In this document: positions 1-7,527 of the stretch, in pieces
Numbering within the stretch: position 1 is the stretch's first letter
Layout: every line of letters starts with the position of its first letter
Assembly (NCBI GenBank): GCA_001773255.1
Contig: MEWF01000001.1
Coordinates: 22,677 to 47,581 of the forward strand
From: a candidate division WWE3 bacterium RIFOXYC2_FULL_42_13
Lineage (GTDB): Bacteria; Patescibacteriota; WWE3; UBA101185; UBA10185
Reading direction: 5' to 3'
Length of the DNA: 24,905 nt
Position numbers and translations under genes: made by a program
The notes under the pieces: generated by a model
Database searches by the model: none
Seen by the model: the letters and a program-made list of their open reading frames with translations, nothing else
Told to the model about the DNA's origin: nothing

Positions 1-68
1 TTTTGCAAACATAGTTTCAGAACATCCCTGGTATTGATATTTACTATAAGAACAGATACTTTTTTCAT
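1..68 (-). CDS. GT2 family glycosyltransferase, N-terminal fragment (cut by window edge)
   Basis: An ATG at 68 overlaps the TGA stop of rmlC in an ATGA junction, and the frame stays open to the left window edge (22 codons). The peptide begins MKKVSVLIVNINTRDVLKLC. The pattern V-S-V-L-I-V-N-x-N-T-R-x-x-L-x-x-C-L is the classic first beta strand and helix of GT-A fold, family 2 glycosyltransferases (usual form VSVVIVNYNTRDLLRECL). Position as last visible gene after rmlA-rmlB-rmlC suggests a rhamnosyltransferase or another cytoplasmic chain-building enzyme; that substrate is inference. The DxD motif and everything downstream lie outside the window, so activity cannot be judged. Confidence 0.75.
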   Translation of the reverse strand, partial: MKKVSVLIVNINTRDVLKLCLQ

Positions 69-685
69 AAGTTGAGCCATGGGTAATTTGAAAAATCAAC
101 TTCGCCTCCGAACTTTTCTTTTAATGTGGGGTAGTTTTTATCTTTATCGCTGATGATGGGATTTTTTACGGGCCACCCTCCGAATTGCTTAGTGATCAAA
201 GGGTCGTCCCAGGAAATGGCAGGGGTCGGTTTACCTTCATAATAAGCGGTTACCAGATAAGAATAATCCGCCGATTCCTGACCTGATACACAAAACGAAT
301 TAGCCACACCCTGAGGAATATAAAGAGCGTACATATTTTCTCCGCCTAGTTCCTTAGAAAAAACCTTACCGAAAGTGGCAGAACCGACTCTCAGGTCCAC
401 AACCACGTTCAGCACAGATCCCTGAACACAGTACACTATCTTATCCCAAGGCTCGGCGTGAATTCCGCGGATAACACCCGGATTTGATCTCGAGTGATTC
501 CACTGTACTATTTCTATTTTGTTTCCCGCGGCTGCCTCAATATCTCTTTTCTCCAACACCTCACGGAAAAAACCTCTTTCGTCATCCATCGTCGGTCTCT
601 CGAGTACCAACAACCCTTCAATATCCGTGGTTCGCACGTTCCTGTTCGGATTATTTTTTGTAGGAACTTCTGTTTTTATAGACAT
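65..685 (-). CDS. rmlC: dTDP-4-dehydrorhamnose 3,5-epimerase family protein (RmlC/RfbC-like)
   Basis: A 206-residue cupin-type sugar nucleotide epimerase, near the usual RmlC length, expected to turn dTDP-4-keto-6-deoxyglucose into dTDP-4-keto-L-rhamnose in the cytoplasm. Visible landmarks are ERGFFRE (36-42), the catalytic His in RGIHAEPWDK (His76, with Lys82), VVVDLR (94-99), the SYLVTAYY segment with the conserved Tyr (about 143) and WDDP (159-162). Two places differ from textbook RmlC: RGLHyQ is RGIHAEPWDK, and the AHGF motif is ANSF (128-131), so its conserved His is missing. From memory, this variant resembles the epimerase half of fused RmlC-RmlD proteins in actinobacteria; here the reductase is a separate gene. 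The gene sits 10 nt after rmlB and overlaps the next GT2 by 4 nt. No clear Shine-Dalgarno precedes the ATG. Family assignment is sure; exact epimerisation is less so. Confidence 0.88.
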   Translation of the reverse strand: MSIKTEVPTKNNPNRNVRTTDIEGLLVLERPTMDDERGFFREVLEKRDIEAAAGNKIEIVQWNHSRSNPGVIRGIHAEPWDKIVYCVQGSVLNVVVDLRVGSATFGKVFSKELGGENMYALYIPQGVANSFCVSGQESADYSYLVTAYYEGKPTPAISWDDPLITKQFGGWPVKNPIISDKDKNYPTLKEKFGGEVDFSNYPWLNL

Positions 686-695
686 GGGTTAAAAA

Positions 696-1721
696 TTAAA
701 CCTTACTTACCCGTTCCAATTGTACATCCGGATCAATGACCGGGCGTCCCTCCTTTAAGGGCTTCCACCACCATTCGTTATCCTTGTACCATTGCACGGT
801 CTCGGCAAGACGGTCTTCGAGTTTATTTCCCGGCTCCCATCCCAACATTTTCTTAATTTTGGAGGAGTCAATGGCATACCTTTCATCATGCCCGAGGCGG
901 TGTTGAATTTTCTCTATCCAAGAATTGTCCTTTTCAAAAATTTCTAACAAGATATTAGTTATTTCTATGTTGCTTTTTTCGGATTCGCCGCCGACACAAA
1001 AAGTTTCTCCGATTATTTTTTGATCTTTCAGAGCACCGGTTATGACTAAGTCCATCGCACTGCAATGATCTTCCACGTAACACCAATCGCGCACGTTCTC
1101 GCCGTTACCCATAAGAGGTACTTTTTTTCCTTCGATGAGGTTGGTAACAAATCTTGGAATGAGTTTTTCCGGGTCCTGATATGGTCCGTAATTATTTGAG
1201 GTGTTTGTAATAGTAATAGGAAGCCCGAAAGTTCTATAGTAAGCCCTCACGAGGTGATCCGATGATGCTTTTGAGGCAGAATAAGGGCTGCTGGGAGAAT
1301 AATTCGTAGTTTCGTTAAAACGGAGTTCCGATTTATCAAGAGGGAGCGAACCGAAAACCTCGTCGGTGGAAACGTGATGAAAAAGTTTTATTTTTTGCCG
1401 CAACGCTTCTTCCAATAGTACGTGTGTCCCGATCACGTTGGTCCGGATAAAAACACCGGGTCCTATAATACTCCTGTCCACGTGAGACTCTGCAGCAAAG
1501 TGCACTACTACATCGGCACCCTGCATAGCTCCGGCAACCACCGACGGGTCACAGATGTCACCCTGGATAAACTTATGTTCTATACCCGACAGGTTTTCTT
1601 TGTGACCGGCATAAGTAAGTTTATCCAATACTACTATTTCATCTTCCGGATATTTTTTTCTCCAATATCTGACAAAGTTAGAACCTATAAATCCGCACCC
1701 TCCTGTTATAAGAATTTTCAT
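696..1721 (-). CDS. rmlB: dTDP-glucose 4,6-dehydratase
   Basis: A 341-residue short-chain dehydrogenase/reductase that dehydrates dTDP-glucose to dTDP-4-keto-6-deoxyglucose using bound NAD, the second step of the dTDP-rhamnose pathway and the branch point to many deoxy sugars. Visible: Rossmann motif GGCGFIG (7-13), VVHFAAESHVDRS (72-84), the catalytic STDEVFG (118-124, Thr119-Asp120-Glu121), PYSASK with Tyr147 and Lys151, and the RmlB signatures SNNYGPYQ and RDWCYVEDH. A longer frame begins 6 codons upstream (1739), but I choose the ATG at 1721: it starts exactly at MKILITGG, as in homologues, and forms an ATGA overlap with the stop of rmlA. All catalytic residues are present. It is the middle gene of rmlA-rmlB-rmlC. 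Confidence 0.96.
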   Translation of the reverse strand: MKILITGGCGFIGSNFVRYWRKKYPEDEIVVLDKLTYAGHKENLSGIEHKFIQGDICDPSVVAGAMQGADVVVHFAAESHVDRSIIGPGVFIRTNVIGTHVLLEEALRQKIKLFHHVSTDEVFGSLPLDKSELRFNETTNYSPSSPYSASKASSDHLVRAYYRTFGLPITITNTSNNYGPYQDPEKLIPRFVTNLIEGKKVPLMGNGENVRDWCYVEDHCSAMDLVITGALKDQKIIGETFCVGGESEKSNIEITNILLEIFEKDNSWIEKIQHRLGHDERYAIDSSKIKKMLGWEPGNKLEDRLAETVQWYKDNEWWWKPLKEGRPVIDPDVQLERVSKV

Positions 1722-2455
1722 AAATGTTTTTTGGCCCAATACTCGTTGGCAACAAATAAACTATCGTAAGTACCGGCGTCGGTCCAGAAACCTGAAAGTT
1801 CCGTCCATGCGAGTTTGCCGTCTTTAATATACGAATTGTTCAGGTCGGTAATTTCAAGCTCACCCCTGGAAGACGGTTTTAAAGTTTTTATGCGGCTGAA
1901 CACTGTGTTGTCGTAAAGATACAAACCGGTTACAGCGTAATCGGACTTCGGTTCACGGGGTTTTTCTTCAATAGAGGATATTTTGTGGTTGCCGTCAAAT
2001 ACCGGAACGCCGTATCTGTTCGGATCGGACACTTTTTTGAGAAATATCATTGCCCCATCCTTAAAATTTTTTACTGCGCCGGACATATCGGTATCGGTAG
2101 TATTATCACCAAGTATAACCGCCACGGAAGAATTATCGGCGAAATTCTCACACAAAGACAACGCGTGGGATATACCTCCCTCAATCTTTTTTTTGTTGTG
2201 ATCTACAGTATCCTGAAAGGCGAATTCCAGATGTTTGATCCCCAGCTCAACACCGTTTTTCAGAACACCCATGAAATGACCCGCGTGGGGGCCTCCTACA
2301 ACTATCATGATCTCGGTTATTCCGGCATTTACTAAAGTCTGGATGGGATAAAACACCATTGGCCGGTCGTAAATAGGAAGGAGGTGTTTATTTGTTGCGT
2401 AAGTCAGAGGGTAGAGGCGCGAACCTAAACCTCCGGCTAAAATTATGCCTTTCAT
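1718..2455 (-). CDS. rmlA: Glucose-1-phosphate thymidylyltransferase (short form)
   Basis: A 245-residue nucleotidyltransferase that joins dTTP and glucose-1-phosphate to give dTDP-glucose, the entry step of the pathway. The nucleotide-binding signature AGGLGSRLYPLT spans 7-18, followed by HLLPIYDRPM (24-33), LGDN (115-118, metal-binding Asp), EEKPREPKSDYAV, RGELEITD and the late GFWTDAGTYDSL. It lacks the C-terminal helical extension of the roughly 290-residue enterobacterial enzyme; shorter forms of this kind are known in other lineages. The usual PdGlAqA segment is replaced by EGGISHAL (92-99), as in those short forms. It leads the operon and overlaps rmlB by 4 nt. No Shine-Dalgarno is visible before the ATG; a TATAGT box lies 14 nt upstream, which suggests a very short leader. 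Confidence 0.94.
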   Translation of the reverse strand: MKGIILAGGLGSRLYPLTYATNKHLLPIYDRPMVFYPIQTLVNAGITEIMIVVGGPHAGHFMGVLKNGVELGIKHLEFAFQDTVDHNKKKIEGGISHALSLCENFADNSSVAVILGDNTTDTDMSGAVKNFKDGAMIFLKKVSDPNRYGVPVFDGNHKISSIEEKPREPKSDYAVTGLYLYDNTVFSRIKTLKPSSRGELEITDLNNSYIKDGKLAWTELSGFWTDAGTYDSLFVANEYWAKKHL

Positions 2456-2469
2456 ATAGATTTAAACGT

Positions 2470-2475
2470 ACTATA
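2470..2475 (-). promoter_or_regulatory. Putative -10 box of the rmlABC operon (short leader)
   Basis: Reading toward rmlA, TATAGT (5 of 6 matches to TATAAT) lies 14 nt before the ATG at 2455, which would place transcription start about 7 nt before the gene. No convincing -35 hexamer was found at 16-18 nt. It sits in the 105-nt divergent region between rmlA and rmlD, so both halves of the rhamnose pathway could be controlled together from here. Confidence 0.35.
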
Positions 2476-2503
2476 GACCAGTTTAACATCCTTCTATACA
2501 TCA

Positions 2504-2531
2504 TTCAAACACGGCCGGTACGGTGTATATA
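2504..2531 (+). promoter_or_regulatory. Putative rmlD-flippase promoter
   Basis: TTCAAA (2504-2509, 4 of 6 matches to TTGACA) and TATATA (2526-2531) are separated by 16 nt and face rmlD, whose ATG is at 2561. The predicted leader is about 23 nt. The only purine-rich stretch in it, AAGG, ends about 14 nt before the ATG, so it is a poor Shine-Dalgarno. Confidence 0.3.
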
Positions 2532-2560
2532 TCCGAAGTTTAAGGTAAAATTCAAAACAT

Positions 2561-3451
2561 ATGAGGGTTTTGGTTACCGGAGCCGACGGACTCGTCGGGA
2601 CACACTATCTAAATTACACGGGAAAAATTCATGACTTCCATTGCCCGGATGAAACGGAAATGGATATTACGGATTCCGCACAGGTGGAAAATTATATTTC
2701 AAAAGTCGGTCCGGAGTGTGTAATAAATTTTGCCGCATATACGGACACTAAAAAAGCCGAAACCCAAAGAAACGACCGACACGGCTCAGTTTGGAAAATC
2801 AATGTAGACGGCGTCAGAAATCTTGCAGAAATCTGCAAGAAAAAAAGTATCTTTCTAATTCACATAAGTACGGATCTTATATTTCCGGGAAAAGAAGAAC
2901 CCGGTAGTATGTATTACGAAAGTGAAAATTACAGTTCCGACTTTGAAAAAATTTGCTGGTACGGAATAACAAAGCTCGAGGGAGAAATTGCTTTAACAAA
3001 AATCTCAAAAGAGTACGCGATCGTCCGCATTGCATACCCGTTCGCCGGACCGGCACATACAAAAAAGGATCTGCTACACACAGTCCTTCACCTTTACGAT
3101 ACAAACGATCTTTACCCGATGTTCTCGGACAACACAATAACCCCGACATATATCAACGACCTGGCCAAAGCTCTTAACAGAATTATTGAGGGGCGCCACA
3201 CGGGAGTTTTTCACGTCGTCTCCCGTGAACCCGTCTCTCATTTCGAATTTGCAAAATACGTGCTGGAAAAGTCAGGGCGCGATTCTTCTGAACTTAAATC
3301 CGGAACTCTAAAAGAATTTTCACAAAAATCAGGAATTCCCAGACCCCTGCATATAAATCTCGACACAACTGAAACAGAAAAAATATTGAGCGTTAAATTC
3401 GGCACCTGGAAACAAAACGTAGACAAAGCTCTGCAAGAATTAAAGTTCTAA
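2561..3451 (+). CDS. rmlD: dTDP-4-dehydrorhamnose reductase
   Basis: A 296-residue SDR-fold protein, the usual RmlD length, predicted to reduce dTDP-4-keto-L-rhamnose to dTDP-L-rhamnose with NAD(P)H. The Rossmann motif GADGLVG is at 7-13, VINFAAYTDTKKAE at 54-67 (the RmlD pattern is VINAAAYTxVDxAE), HISTDLIFPG at 101-110, and the catalytic pair WYGITKLEGE gives Tyr134 and Lys138. The tail has IPRPLHINLDT, like the RPxxsxLdt of RmlD. It is transcribed away from rmlABC, and 28 nt separate it from the flippase that follows on the same strand. A related NAD-dependent sugar epimerase is the alternative, but the presence of rmlA, rmlB and rmlC beside it makes RmlD the best call. Confidence 0.88.
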   Translation: MRVLVTGADGLVGTHYLNYTGKIHDFHCPDETEMDITDSAQVENYISKVGPECVINFAAYTDTKKAETQRNDRHGSVWKINVDGVRNLAEICKKKSIFLIHISTDLIFPGKEEPGSMYYESENYSSDFEKICWYGITKLEGEIALTKISKEYAIVRIAYPFAGPAHTKKDLLHTVLHLYDTNDLYPMFSDNTITPTYINDLAKALNRIIEGRHTGVFHVVSREPVSHFEFAKYVLEKSGRDSSELKSGTLKEFSQKSGIPRPLHINLDTTETEKILSVKFGTWKQNVDKALQELKF

Positions 3452-3479
3452 TCCCCCGCCAAAATGATAATATAGGATT

Positions 3480-4724
3480 GTGCCGACTAAATCCTTAAGA
3501 AAGATCTCATTTGTAGGACTCGGAAATATATTCAACGCCGGGCTTGGTTTCCTGTTCCTAACCGCAGTGGCGCGCACCCTAGATCTGGAAACATTCGGCA
3601 AGTATGCATTGTTGTCGACGCTTCTACTCACCATATCCAAAATTGTGGATTTCGGAGCAAATTCGGTCTATGTTGCAAGGTCAATAAAGGAACAGAACGA
3701 TAAGCTGTCCGATACTTTATTTACGTTGAAAGTAATTCAATTTTTAGTTTCGGTTCCGGTCTCAATAATCAGTCTTAAAATCTTAAATATTTACGATAGC
3801 GCCACCGCCCTAATTTTTATTCTCGGGATTCTGGCTTACACAATGAATTACCTTTTCTACGCTTATTTCCAAAAGGCTGAGAAATATGCATCGATGGTTT
3901 TTTTAAATACTATCCCTCAGCTAGTTAAGGGCATCTTTGCTACATTATTTTTTACCGCCGCGGTAACCCCCGATTTAAATCTCGCCTTCGGTGTTTTTTC
4001 TCTTTCAATTTTCGCCGGGGTGTTTCTATTTTTCTTTTTACCTGAAGAGAATAAAAGACTTAAACTCGACATTGCAGGAGTTTCAACGCTTTTCAGAGAA
4101 TCCTCACCCGCGGGTATTTCTCAAATAGTTTATGAGAGCTGGGGAACACTTAATAACGCGATCGCAAAATTCACTAAAGGCTTCGGGGACGTGGGGATAC
4201 TTTCCCTTGCTAACAAGATCTCCAATTTATTTTCACTTGTTTCGCTCTCGGTTTTCGCCGTTCTACTGCCCAAAAACGCCGCACGTAAGCTGACGGGAAC
4301 AAAATATGACTACAGAGAAACGGTTTTAATAGCCGGCGGTATTATTGCGTTGGCGATAGTAGCCATAACAGGTTCGGAACTTTTTATAACCACGATCTTC
4401 GGAGACAAGTTCTCAGGTTCGGTGAGACTTTTGGACATATTAATTCTTGCAGCCGCGGTATCGGCAATTCACACTTTTATAGAAAATCTTTTCTTTGTTG
4501 AAAGTAAAACGGGGTACATTATCGCCGCGACTGTCGTAAAACTCAGCACCTACGGAATAACCGCACTAATACTCGTTCCTTATTTGTCTTTGTATGGAAT
4601 AGCCTGGTCCAACCTGGTAGCTGCGGTTGCAGGGTTAATAACTGCTGTTTACTTTATCTCGCGCTTTAGGGATTCACCACGGCCGGAGGCACTGCCTGAG
4701 AATCATATTCCTTCTGAGATATAA
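3480..4724 (+). CDS. Polysaccharide flippase, Wzx/MOP superfamily
   Basis: A 414-residue polytopic membrane protein with about a dozen hydrophobic helices and no large soluble domain, typical of Wzx-type exporters (usually 400-480 residues). It would move lipid-linked oligosaccharide from the inner to the outer leaflet. The opening has the family pattern, a GLGNIFNAGLGFLFLTAVAR helix (14-33) followed by LDLETFGKYALLST, comparable to the usual 'lG.e.fG.y.l..s' of MOP flippases. The start is GTG at 3480; AGGA lies 2 nt upstream, an unusually tight spacing, but no better start exists nearby. It follows rmlD by 28 nt, so the two are probably co-transcribed. Its last 59 nt overlap the 3' end of the opposite-strand ligase fusion. 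Confidence 0.88.
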   Translation: MPTKSLRKISFVGLGNIFNAGLGFLFLTAVARTLDLETFGKYALLSTLLLTISKIVDFGANSVYVARSIKEQNDKLSDTLFTLKVIQFLVSVPVSIISLKILNIYDSATALIFILGILAYTMNYLFYAYFQKAEKYASMVFLNTIPQLVKGIFATLFFTAAVTPDLNLAFGVFSLSIFAGVFLFFFLPEENKRLKLDIAGVSTLFRESSPAGISQIVYESWGTLNNAIAKFTKGFGDVGILSLANKISNLFSLVSLSVFAVLLPKNAARKLTGTKYDYRETVLIAGGIIALAIVAITGSELFITTIFGDKFSGSVRLLDILILAAAVSAIHTFIENLFFVESKTGYIIAATVVKLSTYGITALILVPYLSLYGIAWSNLVAAVAGLITAVYFISRFRDSPRPEALPENHIPSEI

Positions 4725-7527
4725 AATACCAAAGAACCCAGTCGCCGCGCTCCTCAACAACAACGGGCTTGTAATTGAACCCAACAACATTTTCACTGAA
4801 CCTGCCCTTTTTTGTAAGGAGCATAGTCGGTTGATCGTACACCGGAATGGGCACGCGATCGGCTCTGTCGGCTCTAAAATCCAGGATGTAAAAGGGGCCG
4901 TCGGTATAGTACATCGCCAAAGGAATGTCCATGCGGTCGATATAGACCTTTGTTTTAATTCCAAAACGCGCGTCTTTAGAGAGCAACAATTCAGCTTCAG
5001 CGCCCGTAAGGTCCGATGTATAAACGAGCTCGCGATAATAAAAAAGATACGACAGCGACACAGCCACAATCAAAAAGACCGCTACCGCTTTAAACCATAA
5101 AGTATCAAATCTCTTAAACCGCCCCATAAAATAATTTAGGGCTTTATCGATAAAGGCTCCTACGAGTAGCGCAAGCGGGGGATACATGGGAATCACATAC
5201 CAGACAAGTTTAGATTTGGCCGCCGAAAAGAAGAAGAATATAAACAAAGTCCAAATGAGCAGAAACACATAAACACGTCTTTTTTTGAAAACTTTGTACA
5301 ATGCAAAGGGTAGAGCAGCCAATAAAACCACAAACCAGAGACGCATGCTCACTTTTAGAACGACCAGATACCAAAAGAAGGGCCTTCCTTTATCTTCGAT
5401 GGCTGTGATTGCCCTGTCCCACACGTGGTATCCTAGATACTGCTCTAAAAAAGGCATTCCGAACATTTTGTAGGTGTAAATATGCCAGGGCAGTGCTAAC
5501 ACAGCCCACCCCAAAAGCATAAATAAAACCGGTTTCAGAGCTCTAACTGAAAATTTAGATTGGCCGGTCAATAAAAGATACAGTTCGGATAGAATGATGA
5601 CCGGAAAAGGAAGAAGTCCTACAACACCTTTTGTCATGACTGCAAAACCGGCGAACACACCGGGAATTAGCCACAAAAAACTCTTCTTCTTTCCTCTCAC
5701 AAAAATGTAGGAGAAAAGGGAAGCCGAAATAAAAAAGGCGGCGGTCACATCCGTCATGGCGGCGCGGGAATAATATAAATACTGAGTGGTCGTTAACAGT
5801 ACGAGAGCAGACAAAAAGCCGGCCGTCTTGCTAAACATTTTTTTACCGGCGAAATAAATCATCATTACCGTAAAAAATCCCATCAATGCGCTCGGCAGTC
5901 TTGCCGCCAAAGGAATAGCTCCCATGACGGACATAAATAACGACATGAACCACATATACAAAGGCGGTTTTTCGTACCAGATGCTTAGGGGTTTCCATTC
6001 CTGCACCAAATATTCGCCTGAGGTAACCATATTTTTAGCTATTTTGGCATAAATTGCCTCGTCATATGGAATAAGATGATTCTTCCCCAGCCCAGAAAAT
6101 ATGAGAACCACGGCCAAAACAGCCAGTACTAAAGGAACTATTTTGTCCGATCTGAAAAAGTATGAAAAGACAATATTTCTGCCGTATCTGTCATAAACTG
6201 TTCCCGCACCCCACGCGGCGATAAACGAAAAGATTATCCAAAAAAATTCTGAGCTGTAAGAATAAAAAATTCCCGCGGTCAGCCACCCGACAATTGTTGA
6301 AAAAAATACCGTACTAATTAATATTTCTTTCTTTTTTTCTAATTTTAAGGCTCCATACAACAAGGCGGCGAGTATGGAGAACACGAAAACGCTGAATGTC
6401 GTTAATCCTAAGATACCTGTTTCTGCCAACAGTTCACCCCAAATAGTGTGCGCAGGCACTCTTGTATTTAAAGCGGCGGGATCGCGGCTAAAATATGTCG
6501 GGGCGATCTTTGTACTGCTGAAATGCTCGAAGAACGACCCGTACCCTCCCCCGATCAAAGGATACTTCTCAAAGATCTGGCCCGCGCCGGTCAACAGCAT
6601 AAAATGGGCGTCAAACGAATCCATGCGGTAATGAAAATATTGTTTTATACGCGCTCTGAACGGACTTGATTTGATGCTGTATTCTCTTAGAAAAGGTATT
6701 GCGACCACGGTCAAGGCAATAAACAGATATAAAACGCCCCTAGTGCCTATCTTTCTGAATATAAGGGTGGAAACGAATACTAAAAAGGTAACGCCTGCCA
6801 TTATCCACGCGGTTCGGCTGTTAGTGAGCAAAAGTGCGGCGAGCATGGAGATAAACATCAGCGTGTCAACCGCCCTACCCTTTAAACTCTTACCGGTAAT
6901 AATTAGAACTCCCAATAAAGGCAAGAGTGCGGACAATAAGGCTCCATAATGATTCACGTCCCAAAAGGTCGCGCCAACGCGCGGCAAGTTGCCCGGAATG
7001 TTCCACAAAGCACCGACTATCACCCCTTTAGTTTGATAAAGCCAGACCTGGAACCATCCGAACAACGTCAACACAAACGCAGTGTATATATAAAAACGCA
7101 GATATTTTAATATTTGGTGGGGACGGTTTCTGTACGAAAAATAAACGAGCAGAACCATCGCGACCGAAGTCGTAAAAAATCCCAACAGAAAGATGGAAGA
7201 TTGGATGTTCTTCGAGTTAACCAGTGATATCAGACGGACGAGCCAAAGAAGAACAAATGATACTACTAGCGGATCTTTCAATTTAGAAAAAAGCAGTTTA
7301 AAACTTCTCTCTTTTATAACCCACATTACAACCCTCGTTAAAAACGCCGCAAGAATTGCGAGCATAAAAGCCCTGATAGGCATTAAATCCCATCTGTAAA
7401 AACTGAAAAGTTCCTTGTGTAGAAGGACGGACAGCAAAATTAAAACATACACCGCGAAATCCGGGTTACGGAGCATAAGTACGTACGATAGTATACAAAT
7501 TGTTGCGATTATTGCGATTTCTGCCAT
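4666..7527 (-). CDS. O-antigen ligase/polymerase fused to PMT/ArnT-type GT-C glycosyltransferase
   Basis: A 953-residue polytopic membrane protein made of two halves that are normally separate. Residues 1 to about 450 form a Wzy/WaaL-type O-antigen ligase: about ten helices, RVGATFWDVNHYGALLS (183-199), and the large outer loop ending VPAHTIWGELLAETGILGL (357-375), which matches the conserved H-x(n)-LAETGxxGL signature. From about 460 a GT-C enzyme of the PMT/ArnT kind begins: a new first helix, then YDEAIYA with Asp489-Glu490 in the first outer loop, YEKPPLYMW (518-526), RLPSAL, and a non-membrane C-terminal domain after about 850. Such enzymes take sugars from polyprenyl-phosphate donors outside the membrane. 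The frame is continuous with no internal stop, so the fusion is read directly. It overlaps the upstream GT4 by 19 nt and ends the 11019-4666 gene string. The fused pair may couple glycan ligation to sugar addition; that is inference. Confidence 0.88.
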   Translation of the reverse strand: MAEIAIIATICILSYVLMLRNPDFAVYVLILLSVLLHKELFSFYRWDLMPIRAFMLAILAAFLTRVVMWVIKERSFKLLFSKLKDPLVVSFVLLWLVRLISLVNSKNIQSSIFLLGFFTTSVAMVLLVYFSYRNRPHQILKYLRFYIYTAFVLTLFGWFQVWLYQTKGVIVGALWNIPGNLPRVGATFWDVNHYGALLSALLPLLGVLIITGKSLKGRAVDTLMFISMLAALLLTNSRTAWIMAGVTFLVFVSTLIFRKIGTRGVLYLFIALTVVAIPFLREYSIKSSPFRARIKQYFHYRMDSFDAHFMLLTGAGQIFEKYPLIGGGYGSFFEHFSSTKIAPTYFSRDPAALNTRVPAHTIWGELLAETGILGLTTFSVFVFSILAALLYGALKLEKKKEILISTVFFSTIVGWLTAGIFYSYSSEFFWIIFSFIAAWGAGTVYDRYGRNIVFSYFFRSDKIVPLVLAVLAVVLIFSGLGKNHLIPYDEAIYAKIAKNMVTSGEYLVQEWKPLSIWYEKPPLYMWFMSLFMSVMGAIPLAARLPSALMGFFTVMMIYFAGKKMFSKTAGFLSALVLLTTTQYLYYSRAAMTDVTAAFFISASLFSYIFVRGKKKSFLWLIPGVFAGFAVMTKGVVGLLPFPVIILSELYLLLTGQSKFSVRALKPVLFMLLGWAVLALPWHIYTYKMFGMPFLEQYLGYHVWDRAITAIEDKGRPFFWYLVVLKVSMRLWFVVLLAALPFALYKVFKKRRVYVFLLIWTLFIFFFFSAAKSKLVWYVIPMYPPLALLVGAFIDKALNYFMGRFKRFDTLWFKAVAVFLIVAVSLSYLFYYRELVYTSDLTGAEAELLLSKDARFGIKTKVYIDRMDIPLAMYYTDGPFYILDFRADRADRVPIPVYDQPTMLLTKKGRFSENVVGFNYKPVVVEERGDWVLWYFISQKEYDSQAVPPAVVNP

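Noticed and set aside
1722..1739. Upstream start for rmlB adding MGQKTF
   Set aside because: The ATG at 1721 matches the normal RmlB N-terminus and forms an ATGA overlap with rmlA, so the extension is unlikely to be used.
4674..5069. Minus-strand frame of 131 codons inside the fusion gene
   Set aside because: It is a second frame of the same strand within the C-terminal GT-C domain, with no motif and no Shine-Dalgarno.
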